Notes under the pieces: generated by a model | What the model was told of the DNA's origin: nothing | Databases searched by the model: none | Seen by the model: the letters and a program-made list of their open reading frames with translations, nothing else | Part shown: piece by piece, positions 9,616-18,779 of the stretch | How the letters are laid out: the number at the start of each line of letters is the position of its first letter | Numbering within the stretch: the first letter of the stretch is position 1 | Assembly (NCBI RefSeq): GCF_020091405.1 | Contig: NZ_CP081903.1 | Span: forward strand, 6,076,501 to 6,140,500 | From: Bacteroides cellulosilyticus | GTDB taxonomy: Bacteria; Bacteroidota; Bacteroidia; Bacteroidales; Bacteroidaceae | DNA: 64,000 bases | Direction: 5' to 3' | Program-made: the position numbers and the translations under genes

Positions 9616-9729
9616 TGCAAGAAATAAGTAAGATGTTTATAGCCATCCTATAAGCTGTCTATAACCGACTTATTGGCTGTCTATAACCAACCGATAAGTT
9701 GCCTATAAACATCTTACTTATTTCTTGCA
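9616..9729. repeat. 27-bp perfect inverted repeat flanking short tandem units
   Basis: The left arm (9616-9642, starting TGCAAGAAATAAGTAAGATG) and right arm (9703-9729) are exact reverse complements. The 60 bp between them contain repeated CTGTCTATAACC units about 22 bp apart (near 9655 and 9677) and further CCTATAA copies. It may act as a bidirectional terminator or be an intergenic repeat element. Three other intergenic regions of the window have a similar build. Confidence 0.65.
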
Positions 9730-9859
9730 ATAAAAAAACTTAATTGATGGAGCGAAAACAATTAATTCAGGCATCACTTGAAATTGGTTACGCTTAGACG
9801 TGCAAACTAATCATGCGAATCAGAAGTTGAAACAGATTCATAACGGTACAGAAATGAGT

Positions 9860-9956
9860 TTTCACCACAGAGTAACACAGAGTATCACGGAGTTATATTC
9901 TTTTGATTTCAAATTGATTAAACTCTGTGAGACTCAGTGTTACTCTGTGGTGAGAA
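9860..9956. repeat. Long imperfect inverted repeat (CCACAGAGTAACACAGAG type)
   Basis: The left arm TTCACCACAGAGTAACACAG and its continuation (9861-9894) pair with 9921-9956 (ending GTTACTCTGTGGTGAGAA) with few mismatches, across a loop of about 26 nt. The arms also contain the internal repeat ACAGAGTA. It looks like an extragenic palindromic repeat; I see no coding potential. Confidence 0.6.
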
Positions 9957-10086
9957 GATTCATAACCCGTCCGAAACGTGCATATCCGGCGGAATATATT
10001 AGGAAAAGACAGGAGTTAAATGCATTTTTCTCTCGGAAAGTTGGCCTTGAACAAGCCAACTATTCGAGAGAAAAAACTTTTTAAGC

Positions 10087-11259
10087 TTATCCCACAGCCT
10101 TTTTATAACGCAACAATGCTTCTAAGAAATAATAATCGGCATAAGAAAGCGGTACATCTACTTCGCTCTTTTCCGGAAGATTACCGACACTATGCTTTAG
10201 AATAAAATTACAGTTAGTTCCCGGTTCAGCAAGATAATGAGGTGAAGCAAGAGTCCTAAGTTGTTTTTCAGCCATCGAGAGATAATTTTGCCTTGCTTTC
10301 TCATCCGTAGCAAAACCACTCAGTTCCACAAAAGCAGAGGCCATTATTGCACCAGCTGAAGCATCGCGATATTCATTACCGTTAGGAGCATCAAAGTCCC
10401 AATAAGGAATACCATCAACCGGAAGACGTGAAAGAAGCATATCGACAATACTTTCTGCATGCTCCAAATACTTTTCATCTCCGGTCATACGGAACATCAT
10501 TGTATAGCCATAAAGCGCCCAGGCTTGCCCTCTCCCCCATGATGATTCATTGGAATAGCCCTGTACTGTTTGCCGGCTACGCACATGCCCATCTTCAGGG
10601 TCATAATCTACCAGATGATAAGAAGAATAATCTTTACGAAAATGATTTTTAAGAGTAGTATTTGCATGTGTACGAGCTATATATTCCAAAGTATCATTAT
10701 CAAAGGTTTTCGATGCAAACATCAGTAATTCCAGATTCATCATATTATCAATGATAACAGGGTATTTCCAACCACGGCGCAAGAAATCCCAGCTCCGGGT
10801 TACTCCAGTTATGGAACTAAAGCGGGTCGCCAATGATTGTGCCCCTTGATAAAGAACTTTCTTATAATCTTCATTTCCCGTGAGGCGAAAACCATTACCA
10901 TAACTACAATTTAACTGGAAACCTACATCATGATCATTGGTTACGTATTGAATAGGATCCAGTTTCAACGTATTCTTTTCGGCCAATGTCTTCACGGCTT
11001 CATTTTGAGTATATTCATAGATATACCAGAGTGAACCGGGATAAAACCCACTGCACCACCAATAAATTGTCGAAGATTTGAATGTACTGTCCGGAGCTAT
11101 GGACTGCGGTAAAGTAGTAGCCTCCAAACGAGTATCCATTGCCAAATACTGTTGTTCGGCAACGGTAAATACACGCGCTGTCAATGCATCCATTGATTCC
11201 TGCTTCGAACACGAAACAAGAAAACCAATTAAACTTAATAAGAGCCATTTCTTTTTCAT
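10087..11259 (-). CDS. Unsaturated glucuronyl hydrolase, GH88
   Basis: A 390-residue predicted lipoprotein (lipobox LVSC, Cys17). GH88 enzymes hydrolyse the delta-4,5-unsaturated uronic acid left at the non-reducing end of oligosaccharides by polysaccharide lyases. The alpha6/alpha6-barrel signatures are present: YWWCSGFYPGSLWYIYEYT, NDHDVGF with Asp111, VIIDNMMNLELL with Asp171 (the two catalytic aspartates of the family), and the substrate-binding SSWGRGQAWALYGYTMM. Length is normal. It lies 32 bp behind the heparinase-like lyase gene, so lyase and GH88 form an operon in reaction order. This is the strongest sign that the PUL substrate contains uronic acid. Confidence 0.93.
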   Translation of the reverse strand: MKKKWLLLSLIGFLVSCSKQESMDALTARVFTVAEQQYLAMDTRLEATTLPQSIAPDSTFKSSTIYWWCSGFYPGSLWYIYEYTQNEAVKTLAEKNTLKLDPIQYVTNDHDVGFQLNCSYGNGFRLTGNEDYKKVLYQGAQSLATRFSSITGVTRSWDFLRRGWKYPVIIDNMMNLELLMFASKTFDNDTLEYIARTHANTTLKNHFRKDYSSYHLVDYDPEDGHVRSRQTVQGYSNESSWGRGQAWALYGYTMMFRMTGDEKYLEHAESIVDMLLSRLPVDGIPYWDFDAPNGNEYRDASAGAIMASAFVELSGFATDEKARQNYLSMAEKQLRTLASPHYLAEPGTNCNFILKHSVGNLPEKSEVDVPLSYADYYFLEALLRYKKAVG

Positions 11260-11291
11260 AAATCCTTTTTATAATTTGATTAATAAATAAT

Positions 11292-13133
11292 TCATTTGAT
11301 AATACTTAGTATCACTTTCAACAAATTCTTCCGGTTTGCGGGAAGATGAGTTTCAAAACCTACACGCATACTTCCCGGATTAGATTCATCAAAAACATGG
11401 AGAACTTCATTTGACCAAAGTTTCATTTCAACATCACCCGGTGCAGTCACGGTAAGCAACATTCGGTGTCCATCCTTAGCCAATTCTATTTGATTCTTAC
11501 CGATGATCTTTGCTTCAGCCGGTGTTACCATAATCCAAGTTACCAAAGCCTCTTTTTCTCCCGTAACCAGTTCATCTTTCACAATCAGATCATCTTCTTC
11601 ATTCAGATAAATGATGCGGACAACTTTTTCCATATCATCAGCAAAAACACTTGTAAGATCTACTTCTCCCCCTTTCCTATCTTCACTTTTATATATTCTG
11701 TTAATAGAAGCATAACTATTCACTAAATGGCGCTTATTGTTTATCGTAAGCGTATTGTGTGCCATATTACCAAGACGGAACACTCCCCACCGTTGTCCTT
11801 CTTGAGACTGATCCCATAAATTTATTCCTCTACTCTCCAGACTTAAGTAATTTTGCATTCCGAGATCTATCGCCCAGCGTATTCCCTTCCTTTCATAAAT
11901 AAACGAACCGGCATCCATATGCGCATGAGAAGTTAGGGGAGAACCTCCTTTTACGGCCAAATAGCTATCCTCTTTACTTTTCCATCCGCCACGATAAATA
12001 AAAACCGGGGTCTTTCCACCATTATGCCAGAAATGGCAGGAAGGTGGTTGTATATTATTCAAATCCTGATGAGCACAAAAAATCAACAGACAAGGCAATA
12101 AACGATCTTCTGCAAAACTAACTGAAGGATTCTCTAAATATTGATTTTCTAACCATAGTAAAGATAAATCCCCCATTTTCTTAGCAAACCAAAACATCAT
12201 CATATTACATCTCACTCCATTAACAGCATCCGAAAAATTAAAGTATTCGCCACTTGGAGCAGTCATAAATTCCATAAAGCGAGCTGATTCCAAAAAACCG
12301 GGATATTCGGATAATCCGGCATCCGTCCCCAATGCACTTTCAAGGGCAGCAATAAGTAACACCTGAAAACTGGTACCGTATCCCCAATAATGAAAACCCT
12401 CCGGATATCCTCCGTCCGGCCCATAAGCCGCTAAAGCTTTAGGATTAGTCAACAAGCACTTCTCTATGATTTTTTTTGCCTTATCCGGCACATCCTCAAA
12501 AACTGCAAGTGCACCATACAATAAACCACCATTACAAACAGAATTCCAATTAGAGGCTGCCCTGTAAAACCACTCATCAGGAGCAGCGGCATCCAGGCCT
12601 TTTTCTACAATTGCGTCACGTACTATAGAACGTGTTTCCGGTTCCAAATACTCATAAAGCCAATCATAACCTATGGATAATGCCAACACCATTTCTCCCA
12701 CATCCAAAAAGTGAGATGGATTCCAATCTGGAAAACGGCTTACCGAAAGCATTTCTTGTGTCGCACGATAGGCATACTTTTCTTCCTTCGTCATGCGATA
12801 GGCATATGAAAGATAGAAAATACGTTTTAATGACAGACGGGAAACACCCAGCAACCGCTTCCCTTCCATAACTCGTACCGCCATTTGTTGGATAAGTATC
12901 TCATCAGATTCTTTCAATATACGCTCATGAATCTTCAATAACGATGGAAACGTTGCTATTGATTTCTTTACAGCCTCTTCTCCTCCTTGCGTTAATAATA
13001 AACGAGGATGAGGGTTCATTCTTTCATAATCCAAAGACTGAGCACACAGAACTAAAGAATAAAAAGCTAAAACAAACAATAAGATTATTCGTTGTAGGCG
13101 AGGTTTACAAAAAAGGAATAAATATATCATCAT
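11292..13133 (-). CDS. Heparinase II/III-like polysaccharide lyase
   Basis: The 613-residue protein has an N-terminal hydrophobic export signal (about residues 14-32). An alpha/alpha-toroid domain follows (about 40-370, with NWNSVCNGG and YPEGFHYWGYGTSF), then a C-terminal beta-sandwich containing SHAHMDAGSFIYE. This is the two-domain plan of the heparinase II/III superfamily, whose lyases cleave uronic-acid polysaccharides by beta-elimination. The superfamily spans several PL families (heparin, alginate, ulvan, gellan and hyaluronan types), and I cannot choose among them. It is the first gene of a leftward operon with GH88, and its operator copy lies about 75-95 bp upstream. Divergent from susC. 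Confidence 0.85.
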   Translation of the reverse strand: MMIYLFLFCKPRLQRIILLFVLAFYSLVLCAQSLDYERMNPHPRLLLTQGGEEAVKKSIATFPSLLKIHERILKESDEILIQQMAVRVMEGKRLLGVSRLSLKRIFYLSYAYRMTKEEKYAYRATQEMLSVSRFPDWNPSHFLDVGEMVLALSIGYDWLYEYLEPETRSIVRDAIVEKGLDAAAPDEWFYRAASNWNSVCNGGLLYGALAVFEDVPDKAKKIIEKCLLTNPKALAAYGPDGGYPEGFHYWGYGTSFQVLLIAALESALGTDAGLSEYPGFLESARFMEFMTAPSGEYFNFSDAVNGVRCNMMMFWFAKKMGDLSLLWLENQYLENPSVSFAEDRLLPCLLIFCAHQDLNNIQPPSCHFWHNGGKTPVFIYRGGWKSKEDSYLAVKGGSPLTSHAHMDAGSFIYERKGIRWAIDLGMQNYLSLESRGINLWDQSQEGQRWGVFRLGNMAHNTLTINNKRHLVNSYASINRIYKSEDRKGGEVDLTSVFADDMEKVVRIIYLNEEDDLIVKDELVTGEKEALVTWIMVTPAEAKIIGKNQIELAKDGHRMLLTVTAPGDVEMKLWSNEVLHVFDESNPGSMRVGFETHLPANRKNLLKVILSIIK

Positions 13134-13206
13134 ATTAATTACTTAAAAGTTCAACAACATGGCAAATATCACAATATTATAGAATAATATAGAATCATTA
13201 TCTGCA

Positions 13207-13226
13207 AAATCGACGGGAACGTTTTC
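13207..13226 (-). promoter_or_regulatory. LacI-like operator, copy 3 (upstream of lyase-GH88 operon)
   Basis: Read on the minus strand the site is GAAAACGTTCCCGTCGATTT, with its central CpG at 13220-13221. Its GGAAAACGTTCCC is the most symmetric core of the five. The downstream half deviates (GTCGATTT instead of GATGATTT). Confidence 0.55.
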
Positions 13227-13327
13227 CTTAACTAAAGCTAACCATCTTTCTGTGCAAGGTATGCAAAAGTCTGTTTTTACATAGGAATAATCAACTATAT
13301 AACAAGCTATTAACATTAAAAACCTAC

Positions 13328-13347
13328 AAAATCGTTCCCGATGATTT
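13328..13347 (+). promoter_or_regulatory. LacI-like operator, copy 4 (upstream of susC)
   Basis: The site reads AAAATCGTTCCCGATGATTT on the plus strand, with its central CpG at 13333-13334. It lies about 10 bp before a TTTGCATA element that occupies the same relative position as the putative -33 region of the acetylesterase promoter. Confidence 0.6.
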
Positions 13348-13540
13348 TCATCATTCTTTGCATAAGTTATCATATTATTTCAGAGATTTGCATGTGTAAT
13401 TCAATGTATAACATAAAGCAAATCTAGAATGAGTAGAATAAAAACAACATTATTATCCAGCAATTTTGAGGTTGAAAATCATAAAGTTGCAATCAGTAAA
13501 AGCCTAATAAATATCTAAATACTAATTATTATTCAGTTAT

Positions 13541-16500
13541 ATGAAAAACAATTCATCACATCCATGCATGTGGCAGCAAGGTCACAAACGATGCTATCGT
13601 CTGGCCCAATCAGTAGCTCTGACCGCTTTGTTGGGCATTGGTACAGTACAAGCTGGTCAGCCCTTCATTACGACATCTCTTTCAACGCAGATTCATAGTG
13701 TTGCTCCGGGACAACAAACGGACAATATATCAATAAAAGGGCATGTAGTAGATAACAAGGGAGAAATCCTCATTGGCGTTACTGTCATGGTAAAAGGTAC
13801 CAATAACGGTGTCATCACAGATATGAATGGTAACTTTACCATTACCGCAAAAGACGGCCAAACACTGGTTCTTTCTTATATCGGATACAAAGATGTGGAA
13901 GTCAAAGTACAGCAAAGCAATCTGAACATTACAATGCAGGAAGATGCTCAAGCACTCGACGAAGTTGTAGTTATCGGATATGGTACAGCTAAAAAGAAGG
14001 ATCTAACCGGTGCTATTTCAAACATTCGTCCGACCGACTTAAAAGCAGAAATGCCCCGTAATATGCACGACTTATTGCGTGCTAATGCTGCCGGTCTGAA
14101 TATCTCAGTCAACAACGAAGCAAAAGGTGGCGGCGACTTCCTTATACGTGGTAAAGGTACTTTAAAGGCCGGTTCACAACCGTTACTTGTTGTAGACGGA
14201 GTTATTTATAATGGCGAACTTAGCGAATTGAACCCCAACGACATCATCTCAATCGATGTACTGAAAGATGCCAGTTCTGCTGCCGTATATGGTGCAAAAG
14301 CAGCAAACGGAGTCATTGCTATCACTACACAAAAAGGTATAGCAGGCAGCAAACCAGTGATTAACGTCAATACAAGTTGGGGATTGGTCACTCCTATTAA
14401 GAGCCGCAAACTCAGAAATGCCGAACAATTTCTTGATTTCCGTCAAGCATACGAAATCGGTAGGCAAACGGATGAATACCTTGAACAATATCCGGGAATG
14501 TATACCGATCCAAGGAAGCTTAATGGAATAGATAAAGTAGACTGGTACAATTATGACCAGAAGGATAAAGTCACGTCTGTATCAGAAGAAGAACTAATAA
14601 CGAAATGGTTGTCACGTCTGGACCTATCTACTCCTGAAATCAATAATTATTTCAATGGTAAACTAACCAATTGGCAAGATTTGATGTTAAACAATGCAGT
14701 ACAACAAAACTATAACGTCAGCATTAGCAAGAAAGGTGAAGATTACCAATACTACTGGTCTATTGGCTATATGGACAATGAAGGTATCAAAGATGGTGAT
14801 GCGTTTAGCCGTTTCACTACCCGTCTGAATCTGGAATCCAATGTCAACAAGTATATCACAGTGGGGTTGAATATGAACTTTTCCAGCCGTGACGAAAGCG
14901 CTATTGCTGTCGATACTAAAGCTCTGACATGGTTTTCTCCGTATTGTAGTAATGATGTTAACAATCCAGAAAGTGCTAACCAGCACTATCCTAATGGTTC
15001 AAACACCATCGCCAACCCATTCTATGACCGCAAATATACAGATAAGAAACAAGTATACATGAATCTGGATGGAACTATCTACGGACGTCTGAATTTACCG
15101 TTCGGTTTCTCTTACCAGATGAATTTTACTCCGCGCTTGGCCTGGAACGAAAGTTTTGAGCACAAATCAGCCAAGAATGATGCCTGGGCAGGAGAAGGAG
15201 GCTCATCCTTCCGCCAGCATAATAAAGCTTTCAACTGGCAGGTAGACAATGTCTTCAACTGGAAATATGAATTCTTCGATAAACATAAAGTAGAAGCTAC
15301 TTTCCTAATCAATGCCGAAAAGTCACAAAGCTGGATGACTAAGAGCACTAACAAAGGATACAATCCAAGTGACGCATTAGGTTATCATGGTATACACTTG
15401 GGCAACAATCCTACTGCATTGAGTACTGACCAATACACTACCGGCGATGCTTTGATGGGACGTTTGTTCTACTCTTTTAGTAATAAGTATATGTTGACCG
15501 CTTCGGTTCGTCGTGACGGTTACTCAGCTTTCGGTATGATGAACCCACGTGCTACATTCCCTGCCGTTGCCTTAGCATGGGTATTCACAGAAGAAAAATT
15601 CATGAAGAAAACCTCCTCATGGTTAAGCTATGGTAAATTACGTTTCTCTTGGGGTGAAAATGGTAATAGAGACATCGGTATTTACGCTGCCCTTGCAGAA
15701 TTGACCTCTAACCCAACTTGTTGGATCGACGGAAATGGCAAATTCTATACCACTACTTATACATTGAACCAAAAAATGCCGAATAGCAAATTGAAATGGG
15801 AACGTGCTAAATCATATAATATAGGTTTGGACTTCGGACTCTTCGGAGATATCTTAAGCGGTTCTATCGAAGTCTACAAAAAGATGACCAATGATTTGCT
15901 CATGGACCGTGCCATCCCGCCCATCACCGGTTTCAGCAAAGTATTGAGTAATATGGGACAACTCCAGAATACGGGTTTTGAATTGACATTGAATGCCAAC
16001 ATCATGAAACGTAAAAACTTTGAATGGAGTGCTACTGGTAATTTCTCACTCAACCGTCGCAAGATCAAGCACTTGTACGGTAACATGAAGAATATTCTTG
16101 ATGCTGACGGTAATATTATCGGTCAGGTAGAAGACGATGATATCACTAACAAATGGTTTATTGGTGAGGATCCAGACCGCATTTGGGATTATGTAGGAGA
16201 TGGTGTATGGCAACAAGATGAAGCTGAAGAAGCTGCAAAATACGGTTGCCAGCCGGGTGACTTTAAATATCTGGACCTCAACGAAAATGGGAAATTGGAC
16301 CAGGATGACAAGAAACACCAGAAATATACAACCCCTCGCTTCCGTTGGACATTCCGTAACAACTTCCAATTGTTCAATGATCTGGATATTTCATTCATGT
16401 TGTACTCTTTATGGGGTCACTACGGTTCATATGCTGATGCCGCCAACAATAACTTTGATGCTTCTATCAGTTGCGGTTACGATCAGCCTTACTGGACACC

Positions 16501-16768
16501 GGAAAATCCGATTAATAACTATGCACGTATCGGTTCAAAGAACTTAGGAACACATTATGTAAACAAGTCATTTATCCGTTTGGACAATATCACTGTTTCA
16601 TATCGCCTGCCACAAAAATGGACAAAAGTTGTGGGTATCCAAGATTTACGCTTCAACGCATCCATTCACAATGTAGCAGTCTTTGCTCCTCATTACGACG
16701 GCTGGGATCCTGAATCAAACAGCCCAATGGGAAGAACATTCAATTTCGGTATTAACTTTACACTCTAA
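13541..16768 (+). CDS. SusC-like TonB-dependent outer-membrane transporter
   Basis: The 1075-residue transporter imports glycan fragments across the outer membrane with its SusD partner. In order: an extended signal sequence (to about residue 40), a CarboxypepD_reg-like domain (about 63-140, IKGHVVDNKGEILIGVTVMV), the TonB box DEVVVIGYGT (about 143-152), the plug domain (about 155-280) and a 22-stranded barrel ending in a short aromatic beta-strand (TFNFGINFTL). It has no STN anti-sigma-interaction domain, which fits control by the HTCS and operator rather than by an ECF/FecR pair. It is the first gene of the susC-susD-glycosidase-esterase operon; susD follows 12 bp later. Confidence 0.97.
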   Translation: MKNNSSHPCMWQQGHKRCYRLAQSVALTALLGIGTVQAGQPFITTSLSTQIHSVAPGQQTDNISIKGHVVDNKGEILIGVTVMVKGTNNGVITDMNGNFTITAKDGQTLVLSYIGYKDVEVKVQQSNLNITMQEDAQALDEVVVIGYGTAKKKDLTGAISNIRPTDLKAEMPRNMHDLLRANAAGLNISVNNEAKGGGDFLIRGKGTLKAGSQPLLVVDGVIYNGELSELNPNDIISIDVLKDASSAAVYGAKAANGVIAITTQKGIAGSKPVINVNTSWGLVTPIKSRKLRNAEQFLDFRQAYEIGRQTDEYLEQYPGMYTDPRKLNGIDKVDWYNYDQKDKVTSVSEEELITKWLSRLDLSTPEINNYFNGKLTNWQDLMLNNAVQQNYNVSISKKGEDYQYYWSIGYMDNEGIKDGDAFSRFTTRLNLESNVNKYITVGLNMNFSSRDESAIAVDTKALTWFSPYCSNDVNNPESANQHYPNGSNTIANPFYDRKYTDKKQVYMNLDGTIYGRLNLPFGFSYQMNFTPRLAWNESFEHKSAKNDAWAGEGGSSFRQHNKAFNWQVDNVFNWKYEFFDKHKVEATFLINAEKSQSWMTKSTNKGYNPSDALGYHGIHLGNNPTALSTDQYTTGDALMGRLFYSFSNKYMLTASVRRDGYSAFGMMNPRATFPAVALAWVFTEEKFMKKTSSWLSYGKLRFSWGENGNRDIGIYAALAELTSNPTCWIDGNGKFYTTTYTLNQKMPNSKLKWERAKSYNIGLDFGLFGDILSGSIEVYKKMTNDLLMDRAIPPITGFSKVLSNMGQLQNTGFELTLNANIMKRKNFEWSATGNFSLNRRKIKHLYGNMKNILDADGNIIGQVEDDDITNKWFIGEDPDRIWDYVGDGVWQQDEAEEAAKYGCQPGDFKYLDLNENGKLDQDDKKHQKYTTPRFRWTFRNNFQLFNDLDISFMLYSLWGHYGSYADAANNNFDASISCGYDQPYWTPENPINNYARIGSKNLGTHYVNKSFIRLDNITVSYRLPQKWTKVVGIQDLRFNASIHNVAVFAPHYDGWDPESNSPMGRTFNFGINFTL

Positions 16769-16780
16769 TTTGAAAGAACA

Positions 16781-18691
16781 ATGAAAAAGAACAGAATATT
16801 CAAAACTATCAGTGGTGCCGCTCTATGTACGGCACTATTAACCGGATGTAGCGAAAGTTGGCTGGAACCTAAACCCCTCTCTTTCCTCACTCCTGAAAAT
16901 GCATACGTTGATGCTGAGGGTCTGCTCACCTCTCTGGCAGCTGCCGAGCGTTCCATGCGTCATGAATACTTTGGAAACGGAAGTGGATATACTTGTGAAC
17001 TTATCTTCTCCGATCTCTGTATCAGCGGAACGACTGACAAAGCAGGCCCCTTGCAGGATATGGATCGCCAATTAATGCCGGATGCGAACTTTAATAATGC
17101 AGAAAACTCCTATTTGACATCACATAACTGGGATGAGAACTGGAATCAGATAAAATATACGAATGTAGTGCTTTCACGTATGAAGGATACTAAATTCGTC
17201 AATGAAGCAGAAAAAAATAAAGTATTGGGCACGGGTTACTTTCAGCGTTGTTACAGATACTGGCGACTGATCAACCAGTTCGGGGATGTCCCCTTCATTG
17301 ATGTCGAAGTCGCATACCCGCGGTATGATTTTAATACATGTGACCGTTGGAGCATCTTGCGCCGCATGAAAAAAGAACTGGAATTTGCATACCAATGGGT
17401 ACCCGAACAAATAGACCGTGGACACACCACCAAATCGGCCTGTGGCGTACTGTTAATGAAAATCTATATGTCATTGGGGGAATTCGATAATGCTATCAGA
17501 GTTGGAAATGAAATCGTAGCTAAACACCCACTGATGGTAAACCGTTTTACTTCCACTAAAGACAATCACCCCAACCTGATGTTTGATCTGCACAGCGTAG
17601 AAGCCAAAAGTGACCCGGCCAACACAGAAGGTATATTATATGGTGTATCCGAACCGAATAATGCCAGTGGTACAGGTTCCGCAAAAACAGAAATCATGGC
17701 TAACTGTGTTCCTATGTGGAATAATAACGTAGTAAAAACTCCGAGTGGCAAAACAGGTTTCGCTGTCACTCCCGACAGCAAAGACGTTACAGCCGGCATT
17801 GTGGAAGACGTAAACAAAACATATGGACGAGGCATTGCCCGTGTACGTCCCACCAACTACTTCCAATATACCATTTGGACAGAGAAGGAGAAAAACGACT
17901 TACGTGGCCGATACAACCGCGACAGTTGGAGACGCATGGAAGACCTGATCTATAATGACCCAGCCCTGAAGAAAGCTAATGATCCCTGGTATGGAAAGAA
18001 GGCAGTAAAACCAGTGAATATGTCTTGCGGTGATTCAATCCGATGCTGGTTTTCATGGCCGCACTACAAAGTATATATTCCGGATCCAACAGCAGGTAGC
18101 GGTCAATGGAAAGGTGGTTCAAGTCCTATCTATCTGATGCGTAGTGCCGAAGTTTATCTGATGCTTGCCGAATGTTATTATTGGAAAGATAATCTGGGTG
18201 AAGCAGCCAACATGCTGAATGTAGTCCGCAAACGCGCAGATGCCGATCCGCTGACTGCTCAGGATATCAATATCGGTGAAATTCTGAATGAACGCGCACG
18301 CGAACTTTATTACGAAGAACATCGTCACATTACATTGGTTCGTATAGCTTATACATACGCGCTGACAGGTAAACCTTGTGAGATATTTGACGGACGTACC
18401 TACAAAATGGAAAACTTATGTGGTCCGAAGGGTACCAGCAACTTGAAAGATACCGGATACAATTTTTGGTTCGACTGGATCAGCCAATATAACAATTTCT
18501 ATAACAAAGGTGTAAAGAACAGATTTGCTGAATACACCATGAGTGTTCATCACATGTTATGGCCTATTCCTAACAAAGATATCAGAGCCAACACTAATGG
18601 ACACATTAATCAAAATAACGGTTATTTAGGTTGTGAAAATAATGTAACTCCCTTGCAGGTACCCGAAGAAGGCCAGTTCATGAAAGATTAA
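16781..18691 (+). CDS. SusD/RagB-like surface glycan-binding lipoprotein
   Basis: The 636-residue lipoprotein has lipobox LLTGC with the acylated Cys23, followed by the usual SusD start (WLEPKPLSFLTPENAY). TPR-like helices follow (for example FQRCYRYWRLINQFGDVPFI), then the conserved C-terminal elements SSPIYLMRSAEVYLMLAECYYW and LNVVRKRADADPL. It caps the SusC transporter from outside and holds the glycan. It is somewhat longer than typical SusD proteins. It is followed by a GC-rich stem-loop before the next gene, which may reduce downstream expression. Confidence 0.96.
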   Translation: MKKNRIFKTISGAALCTALLTGCSESWLEPKPLSFLTPENAYVDAEGLLTSLAAAERSMRHEYFGNGSGYTCELIFSDLCISGTTDKAGPLQDMDRQLMPDANFNNAENSYLTSHNWDENWNQIKYTNVVLSRMKDTKFVNEAEKNKVLGTGYFQRCYRYWRLINQFGDVPFIDVEVAYPRYDFNTCDRWSILRRMKKELEFAYQWVPEQIDRGHTTKSACGVLLMKIYMSLGEFDNAIRVGNEIVAKHPLMVNRFTSTKDNHPNLMFDLHSVEAKSDPANTEGILYGVSEPNNASGTGSAKTEIMANCVPMWNNNVVKTPSGKTGFAVTPDSKDVTAGIVEDVNKTYGRGIARVRPTNYFQYTIWTEKEKNDLRGRYNRDSWRRMEDLIYNDPALKKANDPWYGKKAVKPVNMSCGDSIRCWFSWPHYKVYIPDPTAGSGQWKGGSSPIYLMRSAEVYLMLAECYYWKDNLGEAANMLNVVRKRADADPLTAQDINIGEILNERARELYYEEHRHITLVRIAYTYALTGKPCEIFDGRTYKMENLCGPKGTSNLKDTGYNFWFDWISQYNNFYNKGVKNRFAEYTMSVHHMLWPIPNKDIRANTNGHINQNNGYLGCENNVTPLQVPEEGQFMKD

Positions 18692-18717
18692 TCGTGGATA
18701 TCCACTTTTATGAAAAA

Positions 18718-18753
18718 TTGCCCCTGCCACATAATATTTGTAGCAGGGGTAAA
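18718..18753 (+). terminator. Stem-loop after susD (attenuator or partial terminator)
   Basis: CCCCTGC (18721-18727) pairs with GCAGGGG (18743-18749), followed by TAAATTTTATAATT. It lies between susD and the first downstream glycosidase in an otherwise colinear operon. It may set transporter expression above enzyme expression, either by attenuation or by protecting the upstream mRNA. Confidence 0.5.
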
Positions 18754-18779
18754 TTTTATAATTTACAAAGAATAAAGAT

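Larger units (their letters stand above)
9466..10086. other. 620-bp intergenic region built of repeats, no gene
   Basis: I see no convincing coding sequence here. The region holds a 27-bp perfect inverted repeat around tandem CTATAA units (9616-9729), a second long inverted repeat (9860-9956), and imperfect direct repeats of about 43 bp starting with GCGAATCAGRAGTT (9478-9518 and 9814-9856). It lies between the tandem-LacI gene (rightward) and GH88 (leftward, ending at 10087), so transcription converges on it. Confidence 0.6.
13134..13540. other. 407-bp divergent control region between lyase and susC
   Basis: The region holds two operator copies in opposite orientations (13207-13226 and 13328-13347), one facing each divergent operon. 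A susC leader of roughly 150 nt follows with no ORF or clear structure. Downstream of copy 4, TTTGCATAAGTTAT (from 13357) resembles TTGCATATGTTAT at the same place before the acetylesterase gene, so the promoter layout is conserved. Confidence 0.55.

Noticed and set aside
12632..12871. Small plus-strand ORFs inside the lyase, GH88, HTCS and mfd genes
   Set aside because: Shadows of long, well-supported genes, without ribosome-binding or promoter context.
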